64,000 bases of DNA from contig NZ_QMEX01000010.1 of NCBI RefSeq assembly GCF_003284925.1, positions 1-64,000 of the forward strand, given 5' to 3'. The stretch is from Mycolicibacter senuensis (GTDB taxonomy: Bacteria > Actinomycetota > Actinomycetes > Mycobacteriales > Mycobacteriaceae). The notes beneath the pieces are model-generated. The model was not told where the DNA came from. It worked only from the letters and a program-made list of their open reading frames with translations, and made no database searches. Shown in pieces: positions 16,203-26,137 of the stretch (position 1 is its first letter; the number at the start of each line of letters is the position of its first letter). The position numbers and the translations under genes were made by a program.

Positions 16203-17026
16203 GCACACGATCCGTGCGGAAGCGTTGCGGCGGTACGACTGCCGATGTTGCCACCGTCGACCCAGAGCACCTGACCGGTGATGTAACCGGCGGCCGGGCT
16301 GTTGAGGAACACCAGCGGTGCGGCCTGTTCGGCCGGGCTGGCCACCCGTCCGAGCGGTTTGGAAATGTCATCGAGGTAGCGCTGCCCGTAGCTGCTGCGC
16401 AGCTGATCCAGGATCGGGGTCTCGGTGACACCGGGGGCGGTGCAGTTGATTCGGATACCGCGACCACCCAGCCGTCCCGCGTTGATCATGCCGTAGAGGA
16501 TGACCGCCTCCTTCGACAGCCGGTAGCCGCCGTCGGCTAGCGCCTCGGGATTCGCCCGGCACCACTGCAATCCGGCGGACATGTCGCCGGTGTGCAGCAG
16601 GCCGGCAGTGGTCTGGGCGTTCTCCAGGTAGGCCGCGGCGGCCAACGAGGAGACATTGGCGATCGCCGAGCCGGCCGACATCGCCGGCAGCAACGCCTCG
16701 GTGAAGTGGCGCATACCCAGGAAGTTGATCATGACGACCCGCTCCGGATCGCCGATGCCCGACGACACCCCGGCGACGTTGAACAGCGCGTCGACCCGAC
16801 CGGCCGTTCGGATCGCCGCCGCCGCCTGATCGATCGACGCCGGATCACTCAGATCCAATCGGTGGAATTCGCTGACCGCCGCGGCGGGCTCGGCCAGGTC
16901 CAGACCGATCACGTCAGCTCCGAGCTCACCGAGCTGGGCGACCAGCTCCGCGCCGATACCCGACGCGCAGCCGGTGACCACGGTCCGTCGACCGTCGTAG
17001 CGCCAAAGCCCGGCCGGTGCGGTCAT
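16190..17026 (-). CDS. SDR-family oxidoreductase, 3-alpha-hydroxysteroid-dehydrogenase-like
   Basis: A 278-residue SDR. The nucleotide motif TGCASGIG (18-25), Ser127, Tyr168 and Lys172 form the active site. The unusually long gap of about 40 residues between Ser and Tyr (normally 12-14) is a mark of the 3-alpha-hydroxysteroid dehydrogenase/carbonyl reductase subgroup. It overlaps the luciferase-like stop (ATGA) and the start of the cyclase-family gene, so it is in the middle of the meta-cleavage unit. A cyclic alcohol substrate is likely; a steroid is not proven. Confidence 0.85.
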   Translation of the reverse strand: MTAPAGLWRYDGRRTVVTGCASGIGAELVAQLGELGADVIGLDLAEPAAAVSEFHRLDLSDPASIDQAAAAIRTAGRVDALFNVAGVSSGIGDPERVVMINFLGMRHFTEALLPAMSAGSAIANVSSLAAAAYLENAQTTAGLLHTGDMSAGLQWCRANPEALADGGYRLSKEAVILYGMINAGRLGGRGIRINCTAPGVTETPILDQLRSSYGQRYLDDISKPLGRVASPAEQAAPLVFLNSPAAGYITGQVLWVDGGNIGSRTAATLPHGSCAWPA

Positions 17027-18354
17027 TTCTGCCCGCGGTCCCGCTCTTCTCGCCCTGCTCGCTCTTGCTTGGCCAACTGCGCAGCCTGCACCCGGCCCTC
17101 GTTCATCTCGGCCATCGCCTCGGGGATCTCGGTCGCGGTGAACTTACCACCGCGGCCGGTCGGCAGCCCGCCGAACGAGTAGGACTCGTCGAACTTCGGC
17201 GCGGTCGACTCTGTGCGGCGAGCCTCCAGCTTCTCCAGCACCGGCGCGAGCCGCTTGGCCTTGTCGGCGACCGCCTTCTCGTCGCGTTCGATGAACTCGG
17301 GCAGCACTTCTTTGCCCATCAGCTCGATGGCCTCCATCGTCGCCTCGTGGCTACGTGGGTTGAGCAGCAGGATGAGCTCGTCGACACCGCTCTCCTCGTA
17401 GCCGCGCAGGAACTCCCGCGTGGTCGCCGGGCTGCCGATCGCGCCGCGGCCCGGCCCGTAAGCCAGCGTCGGGTCCTTCTCGACCTCTTCGAGATAGCGC
17501 TCCCACACCCGGGTGCGGCCCGGGGTGTGCTCGCCGGTCATGTAGTAGTGCATGATCCCGAACGAGAAGAACCCGCCCCCCACGCCGAGCCGCTGCAACG
17601 CCTGTTCGTCGGTGGGGGCCACCATCATCGACAGGTCACCGCCGATGGCCAGGATGTTGGGGTTGACTTGTGGGGTGATCGGGACGCCGTTCTCCTCGAG
17701 CTCCTTGTAGTAGCCGTTGACACGTTCGGCCAGCGGTCCCGGGCCGGTGTAGGCGAAACTCAGTGCGCCGATGCATTTCTGGGCGGCCATCTGCACCGAG
17801 GCGGGCCGTGTGCAGGCCACCCAGACCGGCGGGTGCGGCTTCTGCATCGGCTTGGGGATGACGTTGCGGGCCGGCATCTGCACATGCTGGCCCTCGAAGC
17901 CGGTGAACGGCTCCTCGGTCATGCAGCGGATCGAGACCTCCAGCGCCTCTTCCCACTGGGCGCGTTTGTCGGCCGGATCGATGCCGAATCCGCCGAGTTC
18001 GGCGATCGACGATCCCTCACCGGTGCCGAACTCGACCCGGCCGCCCGACAGCAGATCCAAGGTGGCGATCCGCTCGGCCACCCGGGCGGGGTGGTTCACC
18101 ACCGGGGGCAGGTGCATGATCCCGAACCCGAGCCTGATGTTCTCGGTGCGCTGGCTGGCGGCGGCCAGGAACATCTCCGGCGCGGTCGCGTGGCAGTACT
18201 CCTCCAGGAAGTGATGCTCGGTGAGCCACACCGTCGAGAATCCGGCCTTGTCGGCGGCCTCCACCTCGTCGAGACCATCAGAGAAGAGGATGTGCTCGTC
18301 GTCGTCGGACCACGGCCGGGGCAGTGCGAATTCGTAGAACAGTGAGATCTTCAC
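17023..18354 (-). CDS. Luciferase-like (LLM) flavin/F420 oxidoreductase
   Basis: A 443-residue member of the bacterial luciferase superfamily with FSTVWLTEHHF near 38-48 (the EHHF motif), LGFGIMHLPPVVNHPARVAE near 75-94 and DLLSGGRVEFGTGEG near 99-113. It is longer than usual because of a charged C-terminal extension (about 370-443). The EHHF form is more typical of FMN-dependent monooxygenases than of F420 dehydrogenases, so a Baeyer-Villiger-like or hydroxylating role is plausible. It is flanked by a KstD-like flavoprotein and an SDR with four-base overlaps. Confidence 0.85.
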   Translation of the reverse strand: MKISLFYEFALPRPWSDDDEHILFSDGLDEVEAADKAGFSTVWLTEHHFLEEYCHATAPEMFLAAASQRTENIRLGFGIMHLPPVVNHPARVAERIATLDLLSGGRVEFGTGEGSSIAELGGFGIDPADKRAQWEEALEVSIRCMTEEPFTGFEGQHVQMPARNVIPKPMQKPHPPVWVACTRPASVQMAAQKCIGALSFAYTGPGPLAERVNGYYKELEENGVPITPQVNPNILAIGGDLSMMVAPTDEQALQRLGVGGGFFSFGIMHYYMTGEHTPGRTRVWERYLEEVEKDPTLAYGPGRGAIGSPATTREFLRGYEESGVDELILLLNPRSHEATMEAIELMGKEVLPEFIERDEKAVADKAKRLAPVLEKLEARRTESTAPKFDESYSFGGLPTGRGGKFTATEIPEAMAEMNEGRVQAAQLAKQERAGREERDRGQK

Positions 18355-20096
18355 GGGTTACCTCCTTGGGGTTTGGTTGCAGTCCGGGCGCCGAGAGGCC
18401 GGCGAGTCGCGTGAATATGCCGGGCGGCGACGTAGCCGAAGGTCATCGCCGGTCCGATGGTGGCTCCGGCACCGGCGTAGCTGCGTCCCATCACCGGAGC
18501 CGAGCTGTTACCGACCGCATACAGGCCGTCGATCACCGAGTCGTCGGCGCGCAGCACCCGGGCGTGCTCGTCGGTACGCAAGCCGCCCGAGGTGCCCAGG
18601 TCGCCCAGGATGATCTGGAACGCGTAGTAGGGCGGCTTGCCGAGCGGATACAAATTGGGGTTGGGCAGGGTCGGGTCACCGTAGTAGTTGTCGTAGGCGC
18701 TGTCGCCGCGATTGAAGTCGTCGTCGTGGCCGGATCTCGCCAGCTCGTTGAACCGGTGCGCGGTGCGCTCCAGCCGGTCGGGCGGGACGCCGATCGCGGT
18801 GGCCAACTCGGCGAATGACTTGGCGGCCTTGACCACTCCCGAGTCCAGCCAGGCCTGCGGGATTTTGCGCCCGGTGGGCACCGGGGCACCCGGAATCTTG
18901 GGGATCGGCAGGTGCCCGGCGACGACGTAGCGGTGGAAGGACCGCTGGTCGGTGATCAGCCAGCACGGGATGTGGGTGACGCCGGATTGCTGACCGGCGA
19001 TCATGGCGTGCGCGAAGTCCATGTAGGGTGCGGCCTCGTTGATGAAGCGTTCCCCGTCGCCGTTGACGATGAACTGCGACGGCATCATGCGTTCGTTGAG
19101 CATGAACTGCAGCCGGCCGTCCGGCCAGCAGATGGCCGGGAACCACCAGGCCTCATCCAGCAGTTCGGTGGCCGCCCCGACGCGTTCCCCGGCGCGAATG
19201 CCGTCACCGGTGGCCAGCGGGTTGCCGAAGCTCCAGTCGTGTTCGAGCACCGGCTGGTGCTCCTTGCGCCACGCCATGTCGTGGTCGAAGCCGCCGCTTG
19301 CCAGGATGACGCCGTGGCGCGCGGTGATGCGCTGCGGCTGACCGTCGCGCTCGACCACGGCTCCGGTGACCGCGCCGGAGCCGTCGGTGACCAGCTCGGT
19401 CATCGGGGTGTCGAGCCAGAGCGGGATGTCGCGTTCGAGCATCGCCAGCCGCAGCCGGGCCGCCAGTGACTGGCCGATCGCCGCCATGCGGTCCCCGAAG
19501 ACCCGGGCGCGGAACATCCGCCACAGCAGCTTGAGCAGCACCGCCTTGCCGCGCCAGGACTGCCGCACTTGGTAGAACAGCCGCAGATCCTTGGGCCCGA
19601 ACCAGATTCCCTTGGGCGCCAATGCCAACGGCGCCAGCAGATTCTGCTCCTGATCACCCAGCTTGCGCAGGTCGATCTCCGGCACGTTGATGGTGCTGCC
19701 CAGTGCCGATCCGCCCGGCAGCTCCGGATAGTAGTCGGCATAGCCGGGCTTCCAGACGAACTCGAGCCAGCCGCTGGTCTGTTCCAGGAATGCCATCATT
19801 TTCGGTGCGGCGTCCACGTATTGCCGCAGCCGCGCCTCGGTGACCAGACCGCCGGTGATCGCGCGCAGGTAGGCAACGACGCCGTCGGGGTCGGGGGCGT
19901 AACCCTCCCGGCGCTGCGCCGGTGCGCCGGGCACCCAGATGCCGCCGCCGGACAACGCGGTGGATCCACCGAAGTGCGGCGACTTCTCCACGACCAGGGT
20001 CTGCAGGCCGCACGCGTCGGCGGCCAGCGCGGCGGTCATTCCGCCACCGCCGGAGCCGATGACCAGCACGTCGACGATGTGGTCGTTCTCGGTCAC
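18351..20096 (-). CDS. KstD-like FAD-dependent dehydrogenase
   Basis: A 581-residue flavoprotein of the 3-ketosteroid delta-1-dehydrogenase/fumarate-reductase family. The N-terminal FAD motif [17 protein letters not shown] and the C-terminal [31 protein letters not shown] and [10 protein letters not shown] segments match KstD closely, and PPYYAF carries the Tyr expected near the active site. It should introduce a double bond next to a ring ketone. The GTG start at 20096 overlaps the extradiol dioxygenase stop. An open extension upstream of this start has no domain features and is the shadow of the neighbouring gene. Whether steroids or other cyclic ketones are substrates is open. Confidence 0.85.
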   Translation of the reverse strand: MTENDHIVDVLVIGSGGGGMTAALAADACGLQTLVVEKSPHFGGSTALSGGGIWVPGAPAQRREGYAPDPDGVVAYLRAITGGLVTEARLRQYVDAAPKMMAFLEQTSGWLEFVWKPGYADYYPELPGGSALGSTINVPEIDLRKLGDQEQNLLAPLALAPKGIWFGPKDLRLFYQVRQSWRGKAVLLKLLWRMFRARVFGDRMAAIGQSLAARLRLAMLERDIPLWLDTPMTELVTDGSGAVTGAVVERDGQPQRITARHGVILASGGFDHDMAWRKEHQPVLEHDWSFGNPLATGDGIRAGERVGAATELLDEAWWFPAICWPDGRLQFMLNERMMPSQFIVNGDGERFINEAAPYMDFAHAMIAGQQSGVTHIPCWLITDQRSFHRYVVAGHLPIPKIPGAPVPTGRKIPQAWLDSGVVKAAKSFAELATAIGVPPDRLERTAHRFNELARSGHDDDFNRGDSAYDNYYGDPTLPNPNLYPLGKPPYYAFQIILGDLGTSGGLRTDEHARVLRADDSVIDGLYAVGNSSAPVMGRSYAGAGATIGPAMTFGYVAARHIHATRRPLGARTATKPQGGNP

Positions 20097-21043
20097 GGGC
20101 TCACCTCCGCCGGTTGCGCGGTGCGAACGGCGAATCCGGCGATCAACTCTGGGGCCGGCCGATAGTAGTGATTGGCCGTGCGGTAGGGCCCCTGCGCCGC
20201 CAACGCACCGAAAGCCGCTGCCCAGGTGCGGATCTCGTGTGCGGATCCCCCACCCGCCTCGCTGATGTACGGATTCGACCAGTCGGCCAGGTCGTCGAGC
20301 CGGCCACTGTCGAGCACGGACAGGAACCGTTGATCGAACTCCGGGTTCAGCGGCGCGAGGTCGCTGGTTCCCGCGGCGAAGTCGCGGGCCGCCGCCATGA
20401 CCGTGTCCTGGCGGGCCTTCCGCTGCTCGGCACTCATCGGGGTGCCGTGCAGGATCCGGTCGCGGGTGACCGGTGGCGCGGTCGCCAGGGTGGGAATCGG
20501 CGGATCGTGCGACAGTCCGCCCGATCCCAGGATCAGCACCCGAAGATCCAGGGTGCCCAGGTAGGCACCGACCGCGGCGCCCAGGGTGCGGGCGCGGTGT
20601 ATCGGCCCCAGCGGGGCGGCGACGGCGTTGATGAAGATCGGGATCACCGGGCATGCGGATGCGTCGCCGAGCAGTCGCTCCAGCGGTTGCACCATTGCGT
20701 GGTCGACAGCCATGTGAGCCGAAACTGCGACATCCACACCGTGTTCCAGCACCGCGGCCGCGGTTTCACGGGCGAGGTCGGCGGCGACGTTCAACGGGCC
20801 GGCGTAGGTGCCGTAGTCGCCGACACCGTGCGCGGCGGTGCCGATGCAGAACGGCGGCATCAGCTGCAGGAAGAACCCGTTGTAGTGGTCCGGTGCGAAC
20901 ACCACCGTCAGCTGCGGGTCGAAGTCGGCGACGAACGCGGCCGCGTCGTCGACGGCGGCCTCGATGTCGGCCATCAACTCAGGGGGTGGTCCCGGCAGAT
21001 TCAGCAGCGGGCTGTGGGACATGCAGCACAGGGCTAGTGCCAT
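20093..21043 (-). CDS. mhpB: Class III extradiol ring-cleavage dioxygenase (MhpB-like)
   Basis: A 316-residue LigB-superfamily protein matching 2,3-dihydroxyphenylpropionate 1,2-dioxygenase in length and motifs: [14 protein letters not shown] at the N-terminus, [12 protein letters not shown] near 50, and [15 protein letters not shown] near 107-121 carrying metal/catalytic His residues. It cleaves a catechol ring next to a hydroxyl. The ATG at 21043 is chosen because the SHSPLL motif begins directly after it; a GTG at 21055 is possible. Its first 65 bases overlap the end of the hydroxylase gene in another frame. Confidence 0.88.
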   Translation of the reverse strand: MALALCCMSHSPLLNLPGPPPELMADIEAAVDDAAAFVADFDPQLTVVFAPDHYNGFFLQLMPPFCIGTAAHGVGDYGTYAGPLNVAADLARETAAAVLEHGVDVAVSAHMAVDHAMVQPLERLLGDASACPVIPIFINAVAAPLGPIHRARTLGAAVGAYLGTLDLRVLILGSGGLSHDPPIPTLATAPPVTRDRILHGTPMSAEQRKARQDTVMAAARDFAAGTSDLAPLNPEFDQRFLSVLDSGRLDDLADWSNPYISEAGGGSAHEIRTWAAAFGALAAQGPYRTANHYYRPAPELIAGFAVRTAQPAEVSP

Positions 21044-22688
21044 CGGCGGTATCACCCCCTACGGTCAGCGTCAGGACGTCGGCGAGCCGGGCGCTCATCT
21101 CGGCGGCGCGCTGAGCAATGCAGGCCGCGGCGATGCAGCGGTCCGGGCGCAGGAACAACACCGACTCGGTGTGGCGGTCGAACCAGGCTTTCAGCTCTCC
21201 GGTGCGGTCGCCGACGATGGTGACGGCCGGGTCGTCGACCTGGCCTGTCGGCGTCCAGTGCAGCTGCGTCAGCGGCCGGACGGCGATGAAGCTCGCTCCC
21301 AACGCATTCCACCGCGCGAAGGCGTCCTCCCCGAGCAGGGCACGCGGATTGTTGTTCCAGGCCAGCACCGCGAACCCGGCCCCGATGACCTCGTCGAGGA
21401 GCAGATCCGTTCCGGTGCGGGTGTCCACGCGGGGCTGAATGAACAGCGTTCCGGTCGGCGAGTCGGGACGATGCGGCTGGTCGTGGACGACGGCACCGTG
21501 GTCGTAGCGCGGCATCGGCTTGAATCGCATCTCCAGCACATAGCGCTTGAGCGTCGGTACCGCCGAGGCGGCCCGGATCACCCGGTCGCGCACCGCGGCG
21601 ACCCGGCGGTTGGTCGGCGAGATCACCCGGCCCACCATCGTGGAGAGGTCGATCATGGCGCGGGCGTGCTTGCGCCGTTCGGTGTCGTAGCTGTCCAGCA
21701 GGCTCGACTGCGCCTGCCCTTGCACCACCGCGGCCAGTTTCCAGCCCAGGTTCATCGCGTCGCGGATGCCGCTGTTGTAGCCCTGCCCCTGCCAGACCGG
21801 CATCAGGTGTGCCGCATCGCCGGCCAACAGCAGCCGGCCGCGGCGGAATGCGCCGGCGATCCGGGAGTGGTGGGTGTAGACCCGGTGCCGGATCACGTCG
21901 ACATCGTGCGGATGCGGTAGGAACGGTGCCAGCATCGCCGCGACGAACTCGGGGTCTTCGGCCTGCTCGTCGGTTTCGTCGGCGTGGATCATGAACTCGA
22001 AGCGCCGGATGCCGTGGGCGATCGAGATGGAGGCGTAGGGCCGCGCGGGGTCGGCGCCGACCTCGCTGTTGGGGTGGCCCAGCGGATCGTTGGCGAGGTC
22101 GATGACCAGCCATCGGGTCGAGGATGTGGTGCCGTCGAAGGACACCCCCATCAGGCGGCGGGTGGCGCTGCGCCCACCGTCGCAGCCAACGACGTAACGA
22201 GCCCGGACGGTTGCCGGGAACTGCTCGTCGGAACCGCCGAGACTCACCGTGACGGCCTCGTCGGTCTCGGTGCACGCGGTCATCGGCCGGCCCCAGGCCA
22301 CCTCGACGTGGTCGAAGCGCTCCAAGCCGCGCAGCAGTTCGGCGTCGACCAGTGGTTGGACGAAGCCGTTGCGCTTGGGCCATCCGAAACACGCGTCGGC
22401 AGGGGCCATCTCGGCGAGCAGTCGCCGGTTACCGTCGAAGAATCGCAGGATCTGGTTGGGCACGGTGTGCGGCAGAATGGCATCCACCAGGCCGATCGCC
22501 TGGAACGTGCGCAGCGATTCGTCGTCGAGCCCGACCCCCCGGGGATAGTCGATGAGTGTGGCGCGGTCCTCGACCACCAGGGTCCGGACCCCTTGCAGGC
22601 CGAGGATGTTCGCCAGCGTCAAGCCCACGGGCCCGGCGCCGACGATCACCACGTCGACGTCGACGGCTGCACTCTTTTCAGCGGTCAC
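20979..22688 (-). CDS. mhpA: FAD-dependent aromatic hydroxylase (MhpA-like)
   Basis: A 569-residue class A flavin monooxygenase similar to 3-(3-hydroxyphenyl)propionate 2-hydroxylase. It has the GXGXXG motif [14 protein letters not shown] (14-27), the DG motif [13 protein letters not shown] and the GD motif [18 protein letters not shown]. The C-terminal thioredoxin-like domain (about 410-545) is typical of the family. It ortho-hydroxylates a phenolic ring, giving the catechol for the MhpB-like enzyme. Its last 21 codons overlap the dioxygenase gene, an unusually long overlap. It begins at a GTG two bases after the hydrolase stop. Confidence 0.88.
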   Translation of the reverse strand: MTAEKSAAVDVDVVIVGAGPVGLTLANILGLQGVRTLVVEDRATLIDYPRGVGLDDESLRTFQAIGLVDAILPHTVPNQILRFFDGNRRLLAEMAPADACFGWPKRNGFVQPLVDAELLRGLERFDHVEVAWGRPMTACTETDEAVTVSLGGSDEQFPATVRARYVVGCDGGRSATRRLMGVSFDGTTSSTRWLVIDLANDPLGHPNSEVGADPARPYASISIAHGIRRFEFMIHADETDEQAEDPEFVAAMLAPFLPHPHDVDVIRHRVYTHHSRIAGAFRRGRLLLAGDAAHLMPVWQGQGYNSGIRDAMNLGWKLAAVVQGQAQSSLLDSYDTERRKHARAMIDLSTMVGRVISPTNRRVAAVRDRVIRAASAVPTLKRYVLEMRFKPMPRYDHGAVVHDQPHRPDSPTGTLFIQPRVDTRTGTDLLLDEVIGAGFAVLAWNNNPRALLGEDAFARWNALGASFIAVRPLTQLHWTPTGQVDDPAVTIVGDRTGELKAWFDRHTESVLFLRPDRCIAAACIAQRAAEMSARLADVLTLTVGGDTADGTSPVLHVPQPAAESAGTTP

Positions 22689-22689
22689 G

Positions 22690-23553
22690 CTAACGCCCCA
22701 GCAGGAATTCCAGGTGCAGGCGGTTGAAGGTCGCGGGGTCTTCGTACTGCGGCCAGTGGCCGCAGCCCGGCATCAGCTCGAACCGGGCGCCCGGGATCAT
22801 CGAGGCGATCCGCTTGCCCTCCTCGACGTCGGCCGTCGGGTCGTCACTGGTCCAGACCACCAGCGTCGGCGCGGTGATCTTGCCGTAGTCCCCCGGACCC
22901 AGCAGATTGCGGGCGCGGATCTCGGGATCCTGCAGCGCCATGATGTCGCGCATCGCGTCGATGAATCCGGGCAGCCGGTAGATCCGCTGCCGGCTGGCCA
23001 CGATGTCGTCGTAGCCCTTGGACTTGTCGGCCATCAGCCACTTGATGCGGGCCTGCACCGTCTCCCAGTCCGGGTTCTCCACCGCCGCCATCGACAGGGT
23101 GATGATTCGCTTCATCACCTCGGGATCGGCCTGGGAACCACCCGCGGTGTTGAGCACCAGGCGCTGCACCCGGTCCGGGTGGTCGATGGCGGCGCGCGCC
23201 GCCACCCAGCCGCCGAGTGATTCACCGCTGATGCTGGCCTGCTGCGCACCGATCGCGTCCAGCACATCCATCAGGTGCGCCACGTAGTGGGCAATCTCCA
23301 ACGGATGACCGGGTTTGCCGGTGTAGCCGTGACCGAGCATGTCCACCGACCAGGTCCAGAAGTGCTCCGCGTGCGCGGCCAGATTGCGGACATATGCCTC
23401 GGCGTGCCCGCCGGAGCCGTGCAGCAGCACCAGGACCGGCTTGGTCGGGTCGCCCGCCCGGAGGTAGCGGGTGCGCACCCCACTCGCATCGAGATACCCC
23501 TGCTCGAACGCAACGCCCTGAAGATCACTCCAGATGCTCTCGAACTCCGGCAC
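22690..23553 (-). CDS. mhpC: Meta-cleavage product C-C hydrolase (MhpC/BphD-like)
   Basis: A 287-residue alpha/beta hydrolase of the meta-cleavage hydrolase group, with [14 protein letters not shown] (41-54) for the oxyanion hole, Ser112 in SGESLGGW, an Asp in SDDPTADV and a His in GCGHWPQ. It would split the ring-opened dienoate into a short hydroxydienoate and an acid. It is the first gene of the minus-strand unit, with a GTG start preceded by GGGAG, and is divergent from an IclR regulator. The next enzymes of the classical route (MhpD, E, F) are not encoded here. Confidence 0.87.
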   Translation of the reverse strand: MPEFESIWSDLQGVAFEQGYLDASGVRTRYLRAGDPTKPVLVLLHGSGGHAEAYVRNLAAHAEHFWTWSVDMLGHGYTGKPGHPLEIAHYVAHLMDVLDAIGAQQASISGESLGGWVAARAAIDHPDRVQRLVLNTAGGSQADPEVMKRIITLSMAAVENPDWETVQARIKWLMADKSKGYDDIVASRQRIYRLPGFIDAMRDIMALQDPEIRARNLLGPGDYGKITAPTLVVWTSDDPTADVEEGKRIASMIPGARFELMPGCGHWPQYEDPATFNRLHLEFLLGR

Positions 23554-23653
23554 CGGCCACCTCTCCCTGCGCTGTCACGGAAATGCAGTTCTCATTTTCC
23601 GGTATTTAAACGTGCTTTTATCGCACATGGATGTACGTTATATTGAAGAGCAT

Positions 23654-23669
23654 CACTCTCAAATGAGTG
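23654..23669. promoter_or_regulatory. Palindrome between the mhp-like unit and iclR
   Basis: CACTC and GAGTG arms flank six bases and lie 21 bases before the IclR start, in the 137-base divergent region. It is a candidate IclR operator; there is no second copy to support it. A weak match to the GAGAAT-N3-ATTCTC motif (9 of 12) lies at 23579-23593. Confidence 0.35.
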
Positions 23670-23690
23670 GATGTCAAGGAGGCCGAGCTG

Positions 23691-24392
23691 ATGACCAGGC
23701 TGAAGCCCGACGGTGCCGCCGACGCCGCTCCGGGGTCGCAGACCCTGGCCCGCGGACTGGCCGCGTTGCAGGCGGTAGCTACCGCACCCGACGGGCTGAC
23801 CATCCAGCAGGTCGCCGACCAGATCGGCGTCCACCGGACCATCGCCTACCGGCTGCTGAACACCCTGACGAGTCACCGATTGGTGGCCAAGGGCGAAGAC
23901 GGCCGGTTCCGCTCGGCAGCGGCGCTGGCCGTCCTCGGCGCCTCGTTCGACAACAATGTCCGCCAGCTGAGCCTGCCGACGCTGCGCGCGCTCGCCGACG
24001 AACTCGGCACCACCGTGTCGCTACTGGTGGCCGAGGGCGACCAGCAGGTGGCCGTCGCCGTGATCGTGCCCACCCAGGTCGGCTATCAGTTGGCGTTCCA
24101 CGAGGGCAGTCGCCACCCGCTGAGCCTCGGCGCCGCCGGAATCGCGCTGTCGGCCGCCATGCCGCGGCGCCCGGACGAACGCGACATCGTCCAGCAGACC
24201 CGTGAGCGCGGCTGGGTGGTCACCCACGGCGAGATCGAACCCGGAACATTCGGTCTGGCGGTTCCGGTCCGTCGCCGGCCTCCCTCGCCGCCCACCTGCA
24301 TCAACCTGATCTCCCACCGCGAGGACGTCGTGTTGCGCGGTCGGGATGCCGTGCTCGCGGCGGCCGACAAACTGTCTGAGATCCTCAGCTGA
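23691..24392 (+). CDS. IclR-family transcriptional regulator
   Basis: A 233-residue IclR regulator. The winged helix-turn-helix lies at about 18-75 (LTIQQVADQIGVHRTIAYRL), followed by the effector domain (LSLGAAGIALSAAM and GWVVTHGEIEPG are typical). The ATG at 23691 has AAGGAGG eight bases upstream, so an upstream in-frame start is rejected. IclR proteins often activate aromatic pathways (MhpR is one), which fits divergence from the mhp-like unit. The second KstD-like gene starts 28 bases downstream and is probably co-transcribed. Confidence 0.9.
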   Translation: MTRLKPDGAADAAPGSQTLARGLAALQAVATAPDGLTIQQVADQIGVHRTIAYRLLNTLTSHRLVAKGEDGRFRSAAALAVLGASFDNNVRQLSLPTLRALADELGTTVSLLVAEGDQQVAVAVIVPTQVGYQLAFHEGSRHPLSLGAAGIALSAAMPRRPDERDIVQQTRERGWVVTHGEIEPGTFGLAVPVRRRPPSPPTCINLISHREDVVLRGRDAVLAAADKLSEILS

Positions 24393-24420
24393 ATCCGCTG
24401 CGCCCGAAAGGAAGACGTCA

Positions 24421-26040
24421 TTGACAGTCGGTGATTGGGACGACGAGTTCGACGTGGTGGTACTGGGTACCGGCGGGGCCGGGCTCACCGCCGCGCTCAC
24501 CGCAGCGGTCAACGGCGCCTCGGTCGCCGTCTACGAGAAGTCCGCGACCGTGGGAGGCACCACCGCCGTCTCCGGTGGCATCGCCTGGATTCCCGCGCAC
24601 ACCCGGGCCCCCGGTTTGACCGTCGAGGCCGCCCTGGACTACCTGCGGGCGCAGTCGTTCGGCGCGATGGACGACGAGCTGGTCTCGACGTTCGTACGCA
24701 CCGGCCAGGAGATGGTCGACTTCGTCGAGAAGCACAGCGAGGTGCGCTTCGAGATCGCGTCCGGCTTCCCGGACTATAAGCCGGAGCTGCCCGGCGGACG
24801 CCCGTCCGGTGGCCGCTCACTGAGCCCATTGCCCTACGACATCTCCCGGCTGGGTGGCTGGCAGGACCGGATCACCGCGTTCCCTGCCGACTACAGCAAT
24901 GTCGGATTCGACGCCGAGACCCGCGCCCGGCTGCACGCCGACATCGGCGACCCCGCTGGCAATCTGTGCGTCGCCGGCACCGCGCTGATCGCCGGGCTGC
25001 TCAAGGGTGTGCTGGAGGCCGGGGTGACGCCGGCGACGGGCTGTCGTGGCGTCGAGCTCATCGGTGATGGCGGCGATAGCCGTATCGCCGGCGTCCGGGT
25101 GAACGCCAACGGGACGTCGCGGCGGGTGCGCGCCCGCCGCGGCGTCATCCTGGCCAACGGCGGATTCGAATGGGACACCGCCCTGGTCGAGGCCTTCCTG
25201 CGGGGGCCGATGCGAGGCGCGGTGTCACCGCCGAACAACACCGGTGACGCGTTGCGCATGGCCATGGCACACGGCGCCGACCTGGCCAACATGGGCGAGG
25301 CGTGGTGGGTTCCGATCGTCCGGATCCCCGGCGACACCATAGACGGCCAACAGCGCAGCCGCAGTGTGCGACTGGAGCGCACCCGGCCGCGCAGCATCAT
25401 CGTCAACCGGTCCGGACGGCGGTTCGTCAACGAGGCATGTGACTACAACTCGATGGCCGGCGCCTTTCACTACCTGGAGCCGCGCGGCGGCTACGTCAAC
25501 GATCCGGCGTGGATCGTCTTCGACGCCGAGCACCTGCGCCGGTACGGGTTCCTCGGCGTCGCCCCCGGCGGTGCGGCGCCGGAGTGGTTTTGCGAGTCGC
25601 CCGACCTGGCGGCGCTGGCCGCCCGGACCGGCATCGAGCCGGAGGGTCTGGCCCAGACCGTGGCGGCCTGGAACCGCGGCGTGGCCGCCGGCGCCGATCC
25701 CGAGTTCGGGCGCGGCGCCAGCGCCTACGACGGGTACTGGGGCGACGATCAGGCGGATACCCCGGCCGGTCGCACCCTTGGGCCGCTCGACACCGCGCCC
25801 TACTACGCCGTACCGCTGTCGGTGGGAGCGATGGGCACCAAGGGCGGTCCGCGCACCGACGCCGACGGTCGCGTGCTGCACGTCACCGGGCGGCCGATCC
25901 GCGGCCTGTTCGCCGCGGGCAACGCGATGGCCGGGGTGACCGGCCGGGCCTACGGCGGCGCCGGCGGCACCATCGGACCGGCGATGGTGTTCGGCTTCCG
26001 TGCCGGACGCGCGGCGGCCACCGGCGATTCGTGCGTCTGA
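24421..26040 (+). CDS. KstD-like FAD-dependent oxidoreductase
   Basis: A 539-residue flavoprotein of the FAD-binding-2 family (3-ketosteroid dehydrogenase/fumarate reductase). It has VVVLGTGGAGLTAALTAA at the N-terminus, GGTTAVSGGIAWIP for the flavin and substrate region, and TKGGPRTDADGRVL plus RAYGGAGGTIGPAMVFG at the C-terminus. The TTG at 24421 is chosen because AAAGGAAG precedes it at good distance and the Rossmann strand follows shortly. It follows the IclR gene and is the second such flavoprotein linked to this meta-cleavage region; the two may act on different ring positions. Confidence 0.85.
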   Translation: MTVGDWDDEFDVVVLGTGGAGLTAALTAAVNGASVAVYEKSATVGGTTAVSGGIAWIPAHTRAPGLTVEAALDYLRAQSFGAMDDELVSTFVRTGQEMVDFVEKHSEVRFEIASGFPDYKPELPGGRPSGGRSLSPLPYDISRLGGWQDRITAFPADYSNVGFDAETRARLHADIGDPAGNLCVAGTALIAGLLKGVLEAGVTPATGCRGVELIGDGGDSRIAGVRVNANGTSRRVRARRGVILANGGFEWDTALVEAFLRGPMRGAVSPPNNTGDALRMAMAHGADLANMGEAWWVPIVRIPGDTIDGQQRSRSVRLERTRPRSIIVNRSGRRFVNEACDYNSMAGAFHYLEPRGGYVNDPAWIVFDAEHLRRYGFLGVAPGGAAPEWFCESPDLAALAARTGIEPEGLAQTVAAWNRGVAAGADPEFGRGASAYDGYWGDDQADTPAGRTLGPLDTAPYYAVPLSVGAMGTKGGPRTDADGRVLHVTGRPIRGLFAAGNAMAGVTGRAYGGAGGTIGPAMVFGFRAGRAAATGDSCV

Positions 26041-26081
26041 CGAGCAGCACAATCGCCCGCCGCCGCCTAACCGGAAATGCT

Positions 26082-26100
26082 ATTCTTCTCCGCAAAGAAT
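26082..26100. promoter_or_regulatory. Inverted repeat ATTCTT-N7-AAGAAT
   Basis: Perfect six-base arms lie 38 bases before the secreted-protein gene. The left arm together with preceding bases also makes a poor match (9 of 12) to the GAGAAT-N3-ATTCTC motif. It could be an operator or a weak terminator for the upstream flavoprotein gene. Confidence 0.3.
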
Positions 26101-26137
26101 TTGAGTCTTTGGCAGGTGAGCGCACCCGGAGGAGCCC

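Noticed and set aside
20094..20654. N-terminal extension of the KstD-like gene by about 185 codons
   Set aside because: The extension is arginine/proline/histidine-rich with no domain, lies over the extradiol dioxygenase gene, and the FAD motif starts just after the GTG at 20096.
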